Shown piece by piece: positions 1 to 7,768 of a DNA stretch of 28,296 nt. Source of the DNA: JANNGZ01 sp031404155 (GTDB lineage Bacteria > Pseudomonadota > Gammaproteobacteria > Burkholderiales > Burkholderiaceae_C); the NCBI GenBank assembly GCA_031404155.1, contig JANNGZ010000092.1, positions 1-28,296 on the forward strand, in the 5' to 3' direction. A program made the translations under genes and the position numbers. How positions within the stretch are numbered: the first letter of the stretch is position 1; each line of letters starts with the position of its first letter. The notes beneath the pieces are model-generated. The model was not told the DNA's origin. It ran no database searches and worked only from the letters and a program-made list of their open reading frames with translations.

Positions 1-206
1 GCGGCCACAGGATGAACACCATCAGTGAAGTGAATTGGGAATGAAATCCAACTCGCGCCTTCATCCATGCTCCCAACTACCGAACCGACCGGCACAGCTG
101 CGTTTTGCGCCTAGGCTGAGCCCCTATGCAGGCCCAACGCGGGCCCGACCCAAAGCCCGACAGCCTCCCTAGCCGCGTGTTTTCTCCTTCGAGCCCTCCT
201 TCGAGC

Positions 207-1415
207 ATGCACCACCCAGGCTTTGGCGCCACCGTGGCGGCCTTGTCGTTCGGGCAACTGGTGAGTTGGGCGGCGCTCTACTACACCTTCACCTCGATGG
301 TGCTGCCGATGCAGCGCGAGCTCGGCTGGAGCAACACCGTGTTGATGGGCGCCTTCACGCTCGCGCTGGCGGTCTGGGGTGCGGCCAGCTATGCAGTGGG
401 CGCGGCGATCGACCGTGGCCAGGGCCGTGCGGTGATGACCGCCGGCAGCGTCGTCGCGGCCCTGAGCTGCGTGCTCTGGTCGCAGGCCGTGCTGCCGTGG
501 ATGTTGTACGCCGCCGCCGCCGCGATGGGCATGGCGATGGCGATGACGCTGTACGACCCCGCGTTCAGCGTGCTCACCCGCCGATACCCGGAGCGCTACC
601 GCGAGGGCATCACCGCGCTCACGCTCGTCGGCGGCCTTGCCAGCACGCTCGCGTTCCCCGCGGTGGCGGGCCTGCTGGCCTGTTGCGGCTGGCGCGGCGC
701 GCTGCTCCTCATCGGCGGCGTCTTGCTCTTGGTGATCGCGCCGCTGCATGCCTGGGCGTTGCGCGGGCCGGCGCTGGTCGCGGCCGCCGAAGGTGTCGAC
801 GAGTCGGCCGACTCCACCTTGCGCCAGGCGCTCGCCACGCGCGCCTTCTGGTTGCTCGCCACCGCCTTCACCTTCTTCGCTTTTGCCACCGCGGCCCTGT
901 GGTCGCATGCGGTGCCGGCCTTCGCCAGCAAGGGCGTGAGCGACGCGCAGGTGCTGGTGGTGTTGATGTGCATCGGCCCGGCGCAGGTGGCGGCGCGCTT
1001 GTTCTACGCCGGCCTGCTGCGCCTGGGCTGGCGCATTTCGCTGCACCGCCTGGGTGTGTTCGTGCTCGCCGGTTTGCCGCTCGGGTTGACGCTCTTCGCG
1101 CTCGCCGAATCGATGGCCTTGCTGGTCCTCTTCGCGCTCCTGTTCGGTTTCGCCAACGGGCTGGTGACCATCGTGCGCGGCGGGCTGGTGCCGGAGTACT
1201 TCGGCCGCAGCCACATCGGCCGCATCGGCGGTGCGCTCTCGGCGGTGGCGCTGTTCGCGCGCGCGGCAGCGCCGCTGGCCGCGGCCTGGCTGCTGCTGGT
1301 GATGCCGGGCTATCGCGAACTGGTGCTGTTCCTGGCCGGGCTCGGGGTGGTGGCACTGCTCGCGTTCGCGCTGGCTCACGCGCCGCCGGCGGTGCTCGAC
1401 GACGCTTCGCGCTGA
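207..1415 (+). CDS. MFS transporter
   Basis: Inner-membrane permease of the major facilitator superfamily; the substrate cannot be told from sequence. The 402-residue product is almost wholly hydrophobic, with about 12 membrane spans. A conserved-looking start (FGQLVSWAALYY) leads into the first span, and short basic or acidic loops follow (DRGQGRAV after span 2, RRYPERYREG after span 4, PEYFGRSHIGRIGG in the second half), as in the MFS loop motifs. An in-frame ATG at 126 would add 27 hydrophilic Pro/Ser-rich residues. I prefer the ATG at 207 because family members usually begin just before the first span; neither start has a clear Shine-Dalgarno sequence. It is followed by a 224-bp gap and no obvious partner gene. 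Confidence 0.85.
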   Translation: MHHPGFGATVAALSFGQLVSWAALYYTFTSMVLPMQRELGWSNTVLMGAFTLALAVWGAASYAVGAAIDRGQGRAVMTAGSVVAALSCVLWSQAVLPWMLYAAAAAMGMAMAMTLYDPAFSVLTRRYPERYREGITALTLVGGLASTLAFPAVAGLLACCGWRGALLLIGGVLLLVIAPLHAWALRGPALVAAAEGVDESADSTLRQALATRAFWLLATAFTFFAFATAALWSHAVPAFASKGVSDAQVLVVLMCIGPAQVAARLFYAGLLRLGWRISLHRLGVFVLAGLPLGLTLFALAESMALLVLFALLFGFANGLVTIVRGGLVPEYFGRSHIGRIGGALSAVALFARAAAPLAAAWLLLVMPGYRELVLFLAGLGVVALLAFALAHAPPAVLDDASR

Positions 1416-1526
1416 ACGCCGCAGCGCGCGCCCGCAGCGCCGGGATGCCGGCGGCACTCTGCCTCCCAAAAACTAGGGATGGCGCACAGCGTTGCCCGCG
1501 GGCGCATACGCAGAACTGCTCATGTT

Positions 1527-1544
1527 GCTTAAGGACGTTTAAGC
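1527..1544. promoter_or_regulatory. Inverted repeat upstream of the DUF4148-like gene
   Basis: Perfect arms GCTTAA and TTAAGC are separated by 6 nt, about 95 bp before the ATG at 1640, in an AT-richer patch of an otherwise GC-rich gap (1416-1639). It could be a small operator or part of a promoter. Nothing identifies the binding protein. Confidence 0.3.
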
Positions 1545-1639
1545 CCCGAAAGTTCCGCGCCCGACTAATCTTCAATCAGCCAGTGCGATAGAGCTTCCAT
1601 CGATGCAACTGGCGGCCCCCGCAACCCAGGAGATTCATC

Positions 1640-2011
1640 ATGCTCAAGCTCAATCTGATCGCCAGCGCAGCCGCCGTGCTGCTTTGCTCCGCCGCCTTCG
1701 CCCAAGGCACGGCGAAGTTCACCCCCGACGCCGAGGCCTATGACTTCAGCGTGCACCAGCAGTCCCGCGACGGCGCGCAAGGCCGCTCCTTCGCCGGCCG
1801 CGACGAAGTCAGCCGCGAACTGGCCCGCGCCATCGCCGCCGGCGAAATGACGCCGAGCAACGAGGCCTGGAACGGCCCCACGGGTGTCTCGCCCGCCGGT
1901 GCGCAGGGCCGCTCGTTCGGCCTCACCCGCGAAGCGGTGCTGGCCGACCTGGCCGACGCCAAAGCCAGCGGCTGGATGAACCGCGTCAAGCAAGGCTACC
2001 TCGGTCATTGA
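1640..2011 (+). CDS. Small secreted DUF4148-like protein
   Basis: Short exported protein (123 residues) of unknown function. The first 22 residues form a clear Sec signal peptide ending AAFAQG. The mature part holds two copies of one unit: GAQGRSFAGRDEVSRELARA followed by AAGEM, and GAQGRSF..TREAVLADLADAKASGWM. This pattern of 'GRSF / R.EV...L..A...G' repeats resembles the DUF4148 proteins that are abundant in Burkholderiales periplasms. A good ribosome site (AGGAG at 1630-1634) fixes the ATG at 1640. The gene stands alone between the MFS gene and the following operon-like block. The family assignment is by pattern only. Confidence 0.75.
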   Translation: MLKLNLIASAAAVLLCSAAFAQGTAKFTPDAEAYDFSVHQQSRDGAQGRSFAGRDEVSRELARAIAAGEMTPSNEAWNGPTGVSPAGAQGRSFGLTREAVLADLADAKASGWMNRVKQGYLGH

Positions 2012-2163
2012 GCCATGCCGACGCCACCGCGTTTCGGTGCCCTCGCGCCGAAGCGCGGTGACCGCGCGTTGCCGCGCCCGGCGACGGCTCGAAGGACCGC
2101 GCGGCGCCGCAGCCGCACCCTGCCCGCAGCGAGCGGCAGTTTCTTTCTTCAGCCCAGAGGCCT

Positions 2164-2204
2164 AAGCTTCATGCAAGCAAACCGGGCCCCGGCGCATGAA
2201 GCTT
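2164..2204 (+). promoter_or_regulatory. Hairpin enclosing the start codon of the fusion gene
   Basis: Perfect 11-bp inverted repeat, AAGCTTCATGC at 2164-2174 and GCATGAAGCTT at 2194-2204, with a 19-nt GC-rich loop. The ATG of the downstream gene (2196-2198) lies inside the 3' arm, so in the mRNA the start codon would be base-paired. No T-run follows, so it is not a classical terminator. No Shine-Dalgarno sequence is visible between the arms. A role in translational control is inferred. Confidence 0.5.
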
Positions 2205-4979
2205 GTTTCCCCCCGCACCGTCGCGACGCTCGCGTTGATGTTTTGCGCGCTGGCGCCAAGCCTTGCCGCCGAGCCGAATCTCGGCGCCCCGGGCACGCCG
2301 GTGCACCTGCACGTGGGCTACATGCCCTACCACTGCGCCACCTGGTCCGGCATGGTGATGCGCGGCAAGAGGCTGTTCGAAAAGTACCTGCCCGAAGGCT
2401 CGACGGTTGAGTTCTCGAGCGCCATTGAAGGCCGCAAGATCGTGAACGCGCTGCAAGCCGGGGAACAACAGATCGGCTACCTGCCCGACGTGGCCGCGGT
2501 CCAGGCGGCGTCGCAGGTGCAACTGGCCGACGTGCGCCTGGTGGCGGTGCTCGGCATCGCACAGGACCAGTGCAGCGTGTTGCTGGTGCGCGCCGACGCG
2601 CCGCGCTTCGCCAGTGCCGACGCCGCGCTGGCCTGGCTCAACGGCCGCACGCTCGCCGCGCCGAAAGAAAGTTGCATGGAGCGCTTCGCGCGGCAGCTGA
2701 TCGCGCGCAAGGGCGTGGCGCCGCAGCTCATCCTCGACCAAAACGTGGACGTGATCACCGCGGGCTTCCGCGCCGGCCGGCTCGACGCGGCCGTGGTGTC
2801 CGAGCCGAGTGCGTCGCGCCTGGTCGGCGAGGGCATCGCGCGGCGTGTGGCCTCGGGCTCCAGCGTGGGCCAGTTCGACGGCGGCTTCCTGGCGATGCGC
2901 GCCGACCTGGTCGAGCAGCGGCCGGACGTGGCGCGGGCGTGGCTGCGCGCCGAGCTCGACGCCCAACGCTTCCTGGCCGACCCGGCGAATGCGCGCGAGA
3001 TTTTGTCGATGGCCGGCGCGCAGACTTCCGGCTTCGACCCGGTCGACCTCTGGAACGGCTTGTACGGCCGCCACTCCGAGCTCGAAGGCGGCGCGGCAAG
3101 CCGCATGTCGATGCCGTTTGTGTTCAGCGCCGAGGCGATGAAGGTCGTCTCGGAAGCGAGCATCTTCTTGCGCGGCCTGGGTGGCGCCGCACAGACCGGC
3201 TTGCGTGGCGCGGCGCTGATGCCCGAGCTGGCGCAGCGGGTGCTGGCCGAGGGCAGCGCGGTCACCCAGCCCGACGAAATCCGCGCCTTGCCCTTGCCGC
3301 AAGGTGTGGCCGGGCGCTCGGCCGGTGCCGGCAAAGTGGCCCTGCAGGTCGACCCGCAAGGCTGGGGCGGCGGCGACGCGCGCAAGATCGCCACCGTGCT
3401 CGACGCGGTCGCCGCGGAGTTGCTCTCGCGCTTCCCGGGGCGGCCGCTGGCGCCGATCCAGGTCACCCGCTCGAAGCAGGCGCCGGTGGCCCTGTACGAC
3501 CGCGGGCCGGCGGGCGAGGTCCGCATCGAGCTCACCGCCAGCGGCAGCGACGCCGGCCCCTATGTGTACGAGTTTGCGCATGAGTTCTGCCATGTGCTGT
3601 CCAACTACGAGCGCCACCCGCACCACGCGGTGACGCGCAAGCACCAGTGGTTCGAGGAAGCCTTGTGCGAGGTGGCCTCGCTGTACACGCTCAAGACTCT
3701 GGCCGCGGCCTGGCGCACCGCCGCGCCGAACCCGGAGTTGGCCGCGGCGGCGCCGCAGTTGCAGGCCATCGCCGAGCGCTTCGAGCAGGAGGCGCACCGC
3801 AAGCTGCCCGCCGGCATGACGCTGGCGGCGTGGTTCCGCGAGTCCAGCCGCGGCTTGAGCGGCAGCGCCTACGACCGTAACCGCAACGAGGTGGTGGCCA
3901 ACCTGATGCTGCCGCTGTTCGAGGAGAACCCCGCGCTGTGGGAGGCGATCGGGTTTCTCAACCTCGACGCGCCCGGTGCGAGCTTCCAGCAGTACCTGCA
4001 AACCTGGTTCGACAACGCGCCGCCGCGCTACCGCGACGAGATTCGCTACCTCACGACGCTGTTCTTCGCGCGCCAAGCCCCGCCAGCCGGCAGCGCGTCG
4101 CGTTTCCCGGCGCGGCCGCTGGAGATCATCGTCACCTTCGGGCCCGGCGGCGGCGCCGACAGCATGGCGCGCATGCTGGCGCAACTGCTCGAGCCGCTGC
4201 TCGGTGTGCCGGTGCTCGTGAACAACGTGCCGGGCGCGTCGGGCAATGCCGGTTTGACCAAGCTGCTGCTCAGCGCCGACCCCGACCACACGCTCGGCAC
4301 CTTGATTGCGTTGACCGCGGCGGCCTGGGTCGGCGGTGTGGGCAGCGTCGGCCCGGCCGACTTCACGATGCTCGGCGTGGTGCAGGACTCGCCTTCGATG
4401 TTGTTCGTGGCCGCCGACAGCCCGATCAAGACCTTCCAGGACTACCTCGCGCAGGCCAAGGCGCGCCCCGGCAGCCTGCGCGTGGCCACCGCCGGCCACG
4501 GCACGCTGGACGATGTGACGCTGGCGTTCCTCAGTGGCGCCGGCTACCGCGCGCTGAACGCGCCCTTTGCCAAACCCGAGGAGCGCTACGAGGCCGCGCT
4601 GGCGCGGCGCACCGACGCCTTGTTCGAGGAGCCGGGCGACGTGCTGGTGCACCTGGAGTCGGGCCGCCTGCGTCCGATCGTCGCCTTTGCCAACGAGCGC
4701 CACCCGAGCTTCAAGGACGTGCCCTCGATCCGCGAGTTCAACCTGGCGATCGGCGACCTGCCGAACTTCCGCAGCCTGGTGATGCATTCGCGCACCGCGC
4801 CGGAAAAGGTCAAGGTGCTGGTCGACGCGATCCAGAAGGCCACGCAGTCGGCGGAGTGGAAACGCTTTTGCGCACAAACCTACAGCTGCATTGCCGTGAC
4901 CACGCCGGCGCAATCCAAGGCGCGGGTGCAGGCCATGCTCGACAAGGTGGCGACGCTGCGGGAGCGGCTGCCGCGCTGA
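2196..4979 (+). CDS. Three-domain secreted fusion: NMT1-type binding domain, HExxH peptidase-like domain, Bug/TctC domain
   Basis: A 927-residue exported protein with an architecture I do not recognise from any known family. Residues 1-25 are a signal peptide (LALMFCALAPSLAAEP). Residues about 30-330 resemble nitrate/sulfonate/taurine-type (NMT1/SsuA-like) substrate-binding proteins (GYMPYHCATWSG, GLPRRL-like hinge region, AAVVSEPSA). Residues about 370-625 look like a gluzincin metallopeptidase: H462-E-F-C-H466 and WFEEAL at 485-490, where E488 would be the third zinc ligand. Residues about 636-927 are a full-length Bug/TctC tripartite-tricarboxylate receptor domain (IIVTFGPGGGADSMARMLAQ; NVPGASGNAG). 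The reading frame is open throughout, so it is one polypeptide. No transporter membrane genes are adjacent; a LivK-type binding protein follows after 19 bp. Ligand and proteolytic activity are unknown. The start is taken at 2196 because it gives a complete signal peptide; the alternative ATG at 2238 would truncate it. Confidence 0.8.
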   Translation: MKLVSPRTVATLALMFCALAPSLAAEPNLGAPGTPVHLHVGYMPYHCATWSGMVMRGKRLFEKYLPEGSTVEFSSAIEGRKIVNALQAGEQQIGYLPDVAAVQAASQVQLADVRLVAVLGIAQDQCSVLLVRADAPRFASADAALAWLNGRTLAAPKESCMERFARQLIARKGVAPQLILDQNVDVITAGFRAGRLDAAVVSEPSASRLVGEGIARRVASGSSVGQFDGGFLAMRADLVEQRPDVARAWLRAELDAQRFLADPANAREILSMAGAQTSGFDPVDLWNGLYGRHSELEGGAASRMSMPFVFSAEAMKVVSEASIFLRGLGGAAQTGLRGAALMPELAQRVLAEGSAVTQPDEIRALPLPQGVAGRSAGAGKVALQVDPQGWGGGDARKIATVLDAVAAELLSRFPGRPLAPIQVTRSKQAPVALYDRGPAGEVRIELTASGSDAGPYVYEFAHEFCHVLSNYERHPHHAVTRKHQWFEEALCEVASLYTLKTLAAAWRTAAPNPELAAAAPQLQAIAERFEQEAHRKLPAGMTLAAWFRESSRGLSGSAYDRNRNEVVANLMLPLFEENPALWEAIGFLNLDAPGASFQQYLQTWFDNAPPRYRDEIRYLTTLFFARQAPPAGSASRFPARPLEIIVTFGPGGGADSMARMLAQLLEPLLGVPVLVNNVPGASGNAGLTKLLLSADPDHTLGTLIALTAAAWVGGVGSVGPADFTMLGVVQDSPSMLFVAADSPIKTFQDYLAQAKARPGSLRVATAGHGTLDDVTLAFLSGAGYRALNAPFAKPEERYEAALARRTDALFEEPGDVLVHLESGRLRPIVAFANERHPSFKDVPSIREFNLAIGDLPNFRSLVMHSRTAPEKVKVLVDAIQKATQSAEWKRFCAQTYSCIAVTTPAQSKARVQAMLDKVATLRERLPR

Positions 4980-4998
4980 CGCGCGCGCCGGGAACAAG

Positions 4999-6330
4999 AT
5001 GCGGTCGCGCCTGTTGCGTTGTTGGCTCGCCGGCCCGCTGCTGGCCTTCGCGGTGGCGACGGCGTGGGCGCAGGCCACGGCGAGCGAACAATTCATCCCG
5101 ATCTTCACAGGCCGCGAAATCGCCGGCCCCGCCGGCACCGTGGCGCCCGCCGGCATGGTCGACTACCTGCAACTGCTGAACCGGCGCGACGGCGGCATCA
5201 ACGGGGTGCACCTGGCCTGGGAGGAATGCGAAACCGCGTTCGAGGACGCTCGCGGCGTGCAATGTTTCGAGCGCCTGAAAGGGCGCGGCGCGCAGGGTGC
5301 GGCGTTGATCGTGCCGCTCTCCAGCGGCATCTCGTATGCGCTCACCGAGCGCTCGCGCAGCGCGCGCATTCCGATGCTGATGCTCGGCTACGGCCGCAGC
5401 GACGCCTCCGACGGCCGCGCCTTCCCGTTTGCCTTCCCGGTGGTGACCAACCTGTTGAGCCAGGCCAGCGCGCAAGTCGGCTTCATCGGCCGGAGTGAAG
5501 GCGGCATGCAGCGGCTGCGCGGCAAAAAAATCGTTTACCTGTACCTGGACCTGCCCACCGGGCGCGAAGCCTTGCCGCTGCTCGAAACCCATGCGCAGCA
5601 GTTCGGCTTCGAGCTGCACCGCATCGGGCTGCCGATACCCGGGGTGGAGCAGGGCGACGCCTGGGCGCAGGTGCGCCGCATCGCGCCCGACTGGGTGCTG
5701 CTCGCCGGCCCCGGCCCGATGACCCCGGCGGCGCTGAAGGCCGCGGCCGCGGCGGGCTTCCCGGCGCGCCGCATCATCGGCTTTGCCCTGAGCGGCGCCG
5801 AGCAGGACGTGCTGCCCGCGGGCGCGGCGGCGGTGGGCTATCTGGCGGTGGCGCTCAACCCCTCGGGGGTGAACTTCGGCGTGGTGCGCGACATCCTCAG
5901 GTTCGTGCACGCGGCCGAGCCGGGCGAGCGCGCTGCGAACCTCACCCACATTGGCAGCGCCTACTACAACCGCGGCGTGATCCAGGGCATTCTGGTGGCC
6001 GAGGCGATCCGCAACGCGCAGCGCCAGTTTGGCGCAAGGCCCTTGAGCGGCGAGCAGATCCGCTGGGGCCTGGAGCGCTTGGCCATCGACGAGGAGCGGC
6101 TCGCGCAACTCGGCGCCACCGACCTGCTGCAACCGCTGTCGATTTCCTGCTACGACCATGAAGGCGGCGGCGCGGTGAAGTTCCAGCAATGGCTCGGCGC
6201 CCGCTGGAACGTGATCTCCGACTGGGTCGGCGGCGACCAGGCCCTGGTGCGGCAAATGGTCGAGGACGCGGCGCGGCGCTATGCCGCGGACAAGGGCATC
6301 GCGCTGCGCGATTGCGCCAGCGAACCCTGA
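4999..6330 (+). CDS. LivK-type (branched-chain amino acid family) periplasmic binding protein
   Basis: Exported solute-binding protein of the type I periplasmic-binding fold (Peripla_BP_6), 443 residues. A signal peptide covers residues 1-25 (LLAFAVATAWAQ). The mature N-terminus has the family pattern IFTGREIAGPAGTVAPAGMVDYLQ then NRRDGGINGVHLAW and a Cys pair in ECETAFEDARGVQCFE. This family binds amino acids, amides or aromatic and other organic acids; specificity cannot be assigned here. It starts 19 bp after the fusion gene and is followed 61 bp later by an alcohol dehydrogenase, so co-transcription is likely. No LivHMGF genes lie nearby, so it must use a transporter encoded elsewhere or act as a sensor protein. 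Confidence 0.85.
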   Translation: MRSRLLRCWLAGPLLAFAVATAWAQATASEQFIPIFTGREIAGPAGTVAPAGMVDYLQLLNRRDGGINGVHLAWEECETAFEDARGVQCFERLKGRGAQGAALIVPLSSGISYALTERSRSARIPMLMLGYGRSDASDGRAFPFAFPVVTNLLSQASAQVGFIGRSEGGMQRLRGKKIVYLYLDLPTGREALPLLETHAQQFGFELHRIGLPIPGVEQGDAWAQVRRIAPDWVLLAGPGPMTPAALKAAAAAGFPARRIIGFALSGAEQDVLPAGAAAVGYLAVALNPSGVNFGVVRDILRFVHAAEPGERAANLTHIGSAYYNRGVIQGILVAEAIRNAQRQFGARPLSGEQIRWGLERLAIDEERLAQLGATDLLQPLSISCYDHEGGGAVKFQQWLGARWNVISDWVGGDQALVRQMVEDAARRYAADKGIALRDCASEP

Positions 6331-6391
6331 ACCCGCCGAGTCGCGACACAATGCGGGCGCCCGCAAACCCACGAGCACAGGAGTTCAGCGC

Positions 6392-7534
6392 ATGGCGCTC
6401 ATCAAGTACATCACCGATATTCAGTTCGATTTCGGCGCCGTGGCGCTGCTTGCCGAGGAATGCGCCAAGGCCGGCATCACGCGGCCGCTGGTCGTCACCG
6501 ACAAAGGTGTGGTCGCCGCGGGTGTGGCGGAGCAGGCGCTGCGCTCGATCGACGGCAAGCTGCCCTACAAAGTGTTCGACGAAACCCCCGGCAACCCGAC
6601 CGAGGCCGCGGTCGAGGCCGCACTCGTGCGCTACCGCGAACATGGCGCCGACGGCATCGTGGCAGTCGGCGGCGGCTCGTCGATCGACCTCGCGAAAGGC
6701 CTCGCGATCCTGGCCGGCCACCCGGCGCCGCTGTCGCAGTACTGCACCATCGACGGCGGTGCGGCCAAGATCACCGCGGCCTGCGCGCCGGTGATCGCGA
6801 TACCCACCACCGCGGGCACCGGCAGCGAGGTGGCGCGTGGCGCCATCGTGATCCTGCACGACGGGCGCAAGGTCGGCTTTCACTCCTGGCACCTGGTCGC
6901 GCGCTGCGCCATCTGCGACCCCGAACTCACCCTCGGCCTGCCCGCCGGCCTGACCGCCGCCACCGGCATGGACGCGGTGGCGCATTGCATCGAAACCTTT
7001 CTCACCCCGGCCTTCAACCCACCCGCCGAAGGCATTGCGCTGGACGGGTTGGAGCGCGCGGTGAACTGGATCGACAAGGCGGTGAACGACGGCCGCGACC
7101 GCGAGGCGCGCAAGCAGATGATGTGCGCGTCGATGCAGGGCGCGTTGGCCTTCCAGAAGGGCCTCGGCGCGGTGCATTCGCTCTCGCACGCCCTGGGCAG
7201 CTACCGCGGCACGACGCTGCACCACGGCACGCTCAATGCGGTGGTGCTGCCCGCGGTGCTGCGCTTCAACGAGATTGCCGAGTCGGTGGTGGCCCAGGGC
7301 AAGTACGCCAAGCTGCGCCGCGCGATGGGCATCGGCGCCGACGCGCGGGTCGATCAATTCATCGCCGGCCTCAACCGCCGCATCGGCATGCCGAATGGCC
7401 TCGCGGCGATGGGCGTGCCCGAGTCCTTTATCGACGAGACGATCGGCAAGGCGATGAAGGACCATTGCCATGGCACCAACCCCCGTATCGCGACGGCGGA
7501 CGAATACCGGCAGATGCTGCGCGAGAGCTGGTGA
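6392..7534 (+). CDS. Iron-containing alcohol dehydrogenase, 4-hydroxybutyrate dehydrogenase-like
   Basis: Cytosolic group III metal-dependent alcohol dehydrogenase of 380 residues, interconverting an alcohol and an aldehyde with NAD(P). The NAD-binding motif GGGSSIDLAKG is present, as is TTAGTGSEVARGA. The metal site is formed by the Asp of GMDAVAHCIE, the two His of GAVHSLSHALG and the His of LHHGTLNAVVLP. The overall sequence pattern (start with LTDIQFDFGAV-like strand, FDETPGNPTEA, FHSWHL, KDHCHGTNP) resembles the Cupriavidus 4-hydroxybutyrate dehydrogenase Gbd, so that substrate is my best guess. The ATG at 6392 is preceded by CAGGAG at 6378-6383; an upstream in-frame ATG at 6281 would overlap the preceding gene and lacks family support. 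It lies in the block with two binding-protein genes and an acyl-CoA-ligase-like gene. Confidence 0.85.
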   Translation: MALIKYITDIQFDFGAVALLAEECAKAGITRPLVVTDKGVVAAGVAEQALRSIDGKLPYKVFDETPGNPTEAAVEAALVRYREHGADGIVAVGGGSSIDLAKGLAILAGHPAPLSQYCTIDGGAAKITAACAPVIAIPTTAGTGSEVARGAIVILHDGRKVGFHSWHLVARCAICDPELTLGLPAGLTAATGMDAVAHCIETFLTPAFNPPAEGIALDGLERAVNWIDKAVNDGRDREARKQMMCASMQGALAFQKGLGAVHSLSHALGSYRGTTLHHGTLNAVVLPAVLRFNEIAESVVAQGKYAKLRRAMGIGADARVDQFIAGLNRRIGMPNGLAAMGVPESFIDETIGKAMKDHCHGTNPRIATADEYRQMLRESW

Positions 7535-7622
7535 GTGGGCGCGGTGCGGGCCGCGGGCCGCGGGCCCGACACACCGGCATGCACCCGAAGCCCCCGCAGC
7601 CGGCGGCGCGGGCGGCGGCGCC

Positions 7623-7668
7623 GGCCTGACGATGCCGCGCTGCTGCCCTGGCCTGACGATGCCGCGCT
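7623..7668 (+). repeat. Short tandem direct repeat
   Basis: A 19-bp sequence (GGCCTGACGATGCCGCGCT) occurs at 7623-7641 and again, identical, at 7650-7668, giving a 27-bp period. It lies in the 234-bp gap between the alcohol dehydrogenase and the ligase gene. I see no gene or clear promoter in that gap. It is probably a local slippage duplication. Confidence 0.6.
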
Positions 7669-7768
7669 TGCGCTGCATCAAGCCCGCCCGAGCCCGGCCC
7701 CGCGCCGCACTACCCAGCGGCGCCGCATCGCGCTACCGTCGCGCAGCGGCCCTTTCGCCGCCGTCTCC

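Noticed and set aside
1..206. Possible gene start or small peptide (ATG at 13) before the MFS gene
   Set aside because: Only a very short frame and no motif; nothing to support a gene, and the stretch looks like an ordinary intergenic region.
111..1469. 452-codon open frame on the minus strand opposite the MFS gene
   Set aside because: Composition is Arg/His/Gln-rich antisense shadow of the plus-strand transporter, with no domain.
2015..2410. 131-codon plus-strand frame starting after the DUF4148-like gene
   Set aside because: Runs in another frame over the signal peptide of the fusion gene and is Arg/Pro-rich, with no ribosome site.
2169..5156. 995-codon minus-strand open frame opposite the fusion gene
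   Set aside because: Long only because of high GC; the plus strand has recognisable domains and a signal peptide.
7535..7768. In-frame N-terminal extension of the PaaK-like protein
   Set aside because: Arg/Pro/Ala-rich with a 27-bp repeat and no similarity to the family's usual N-terminus.
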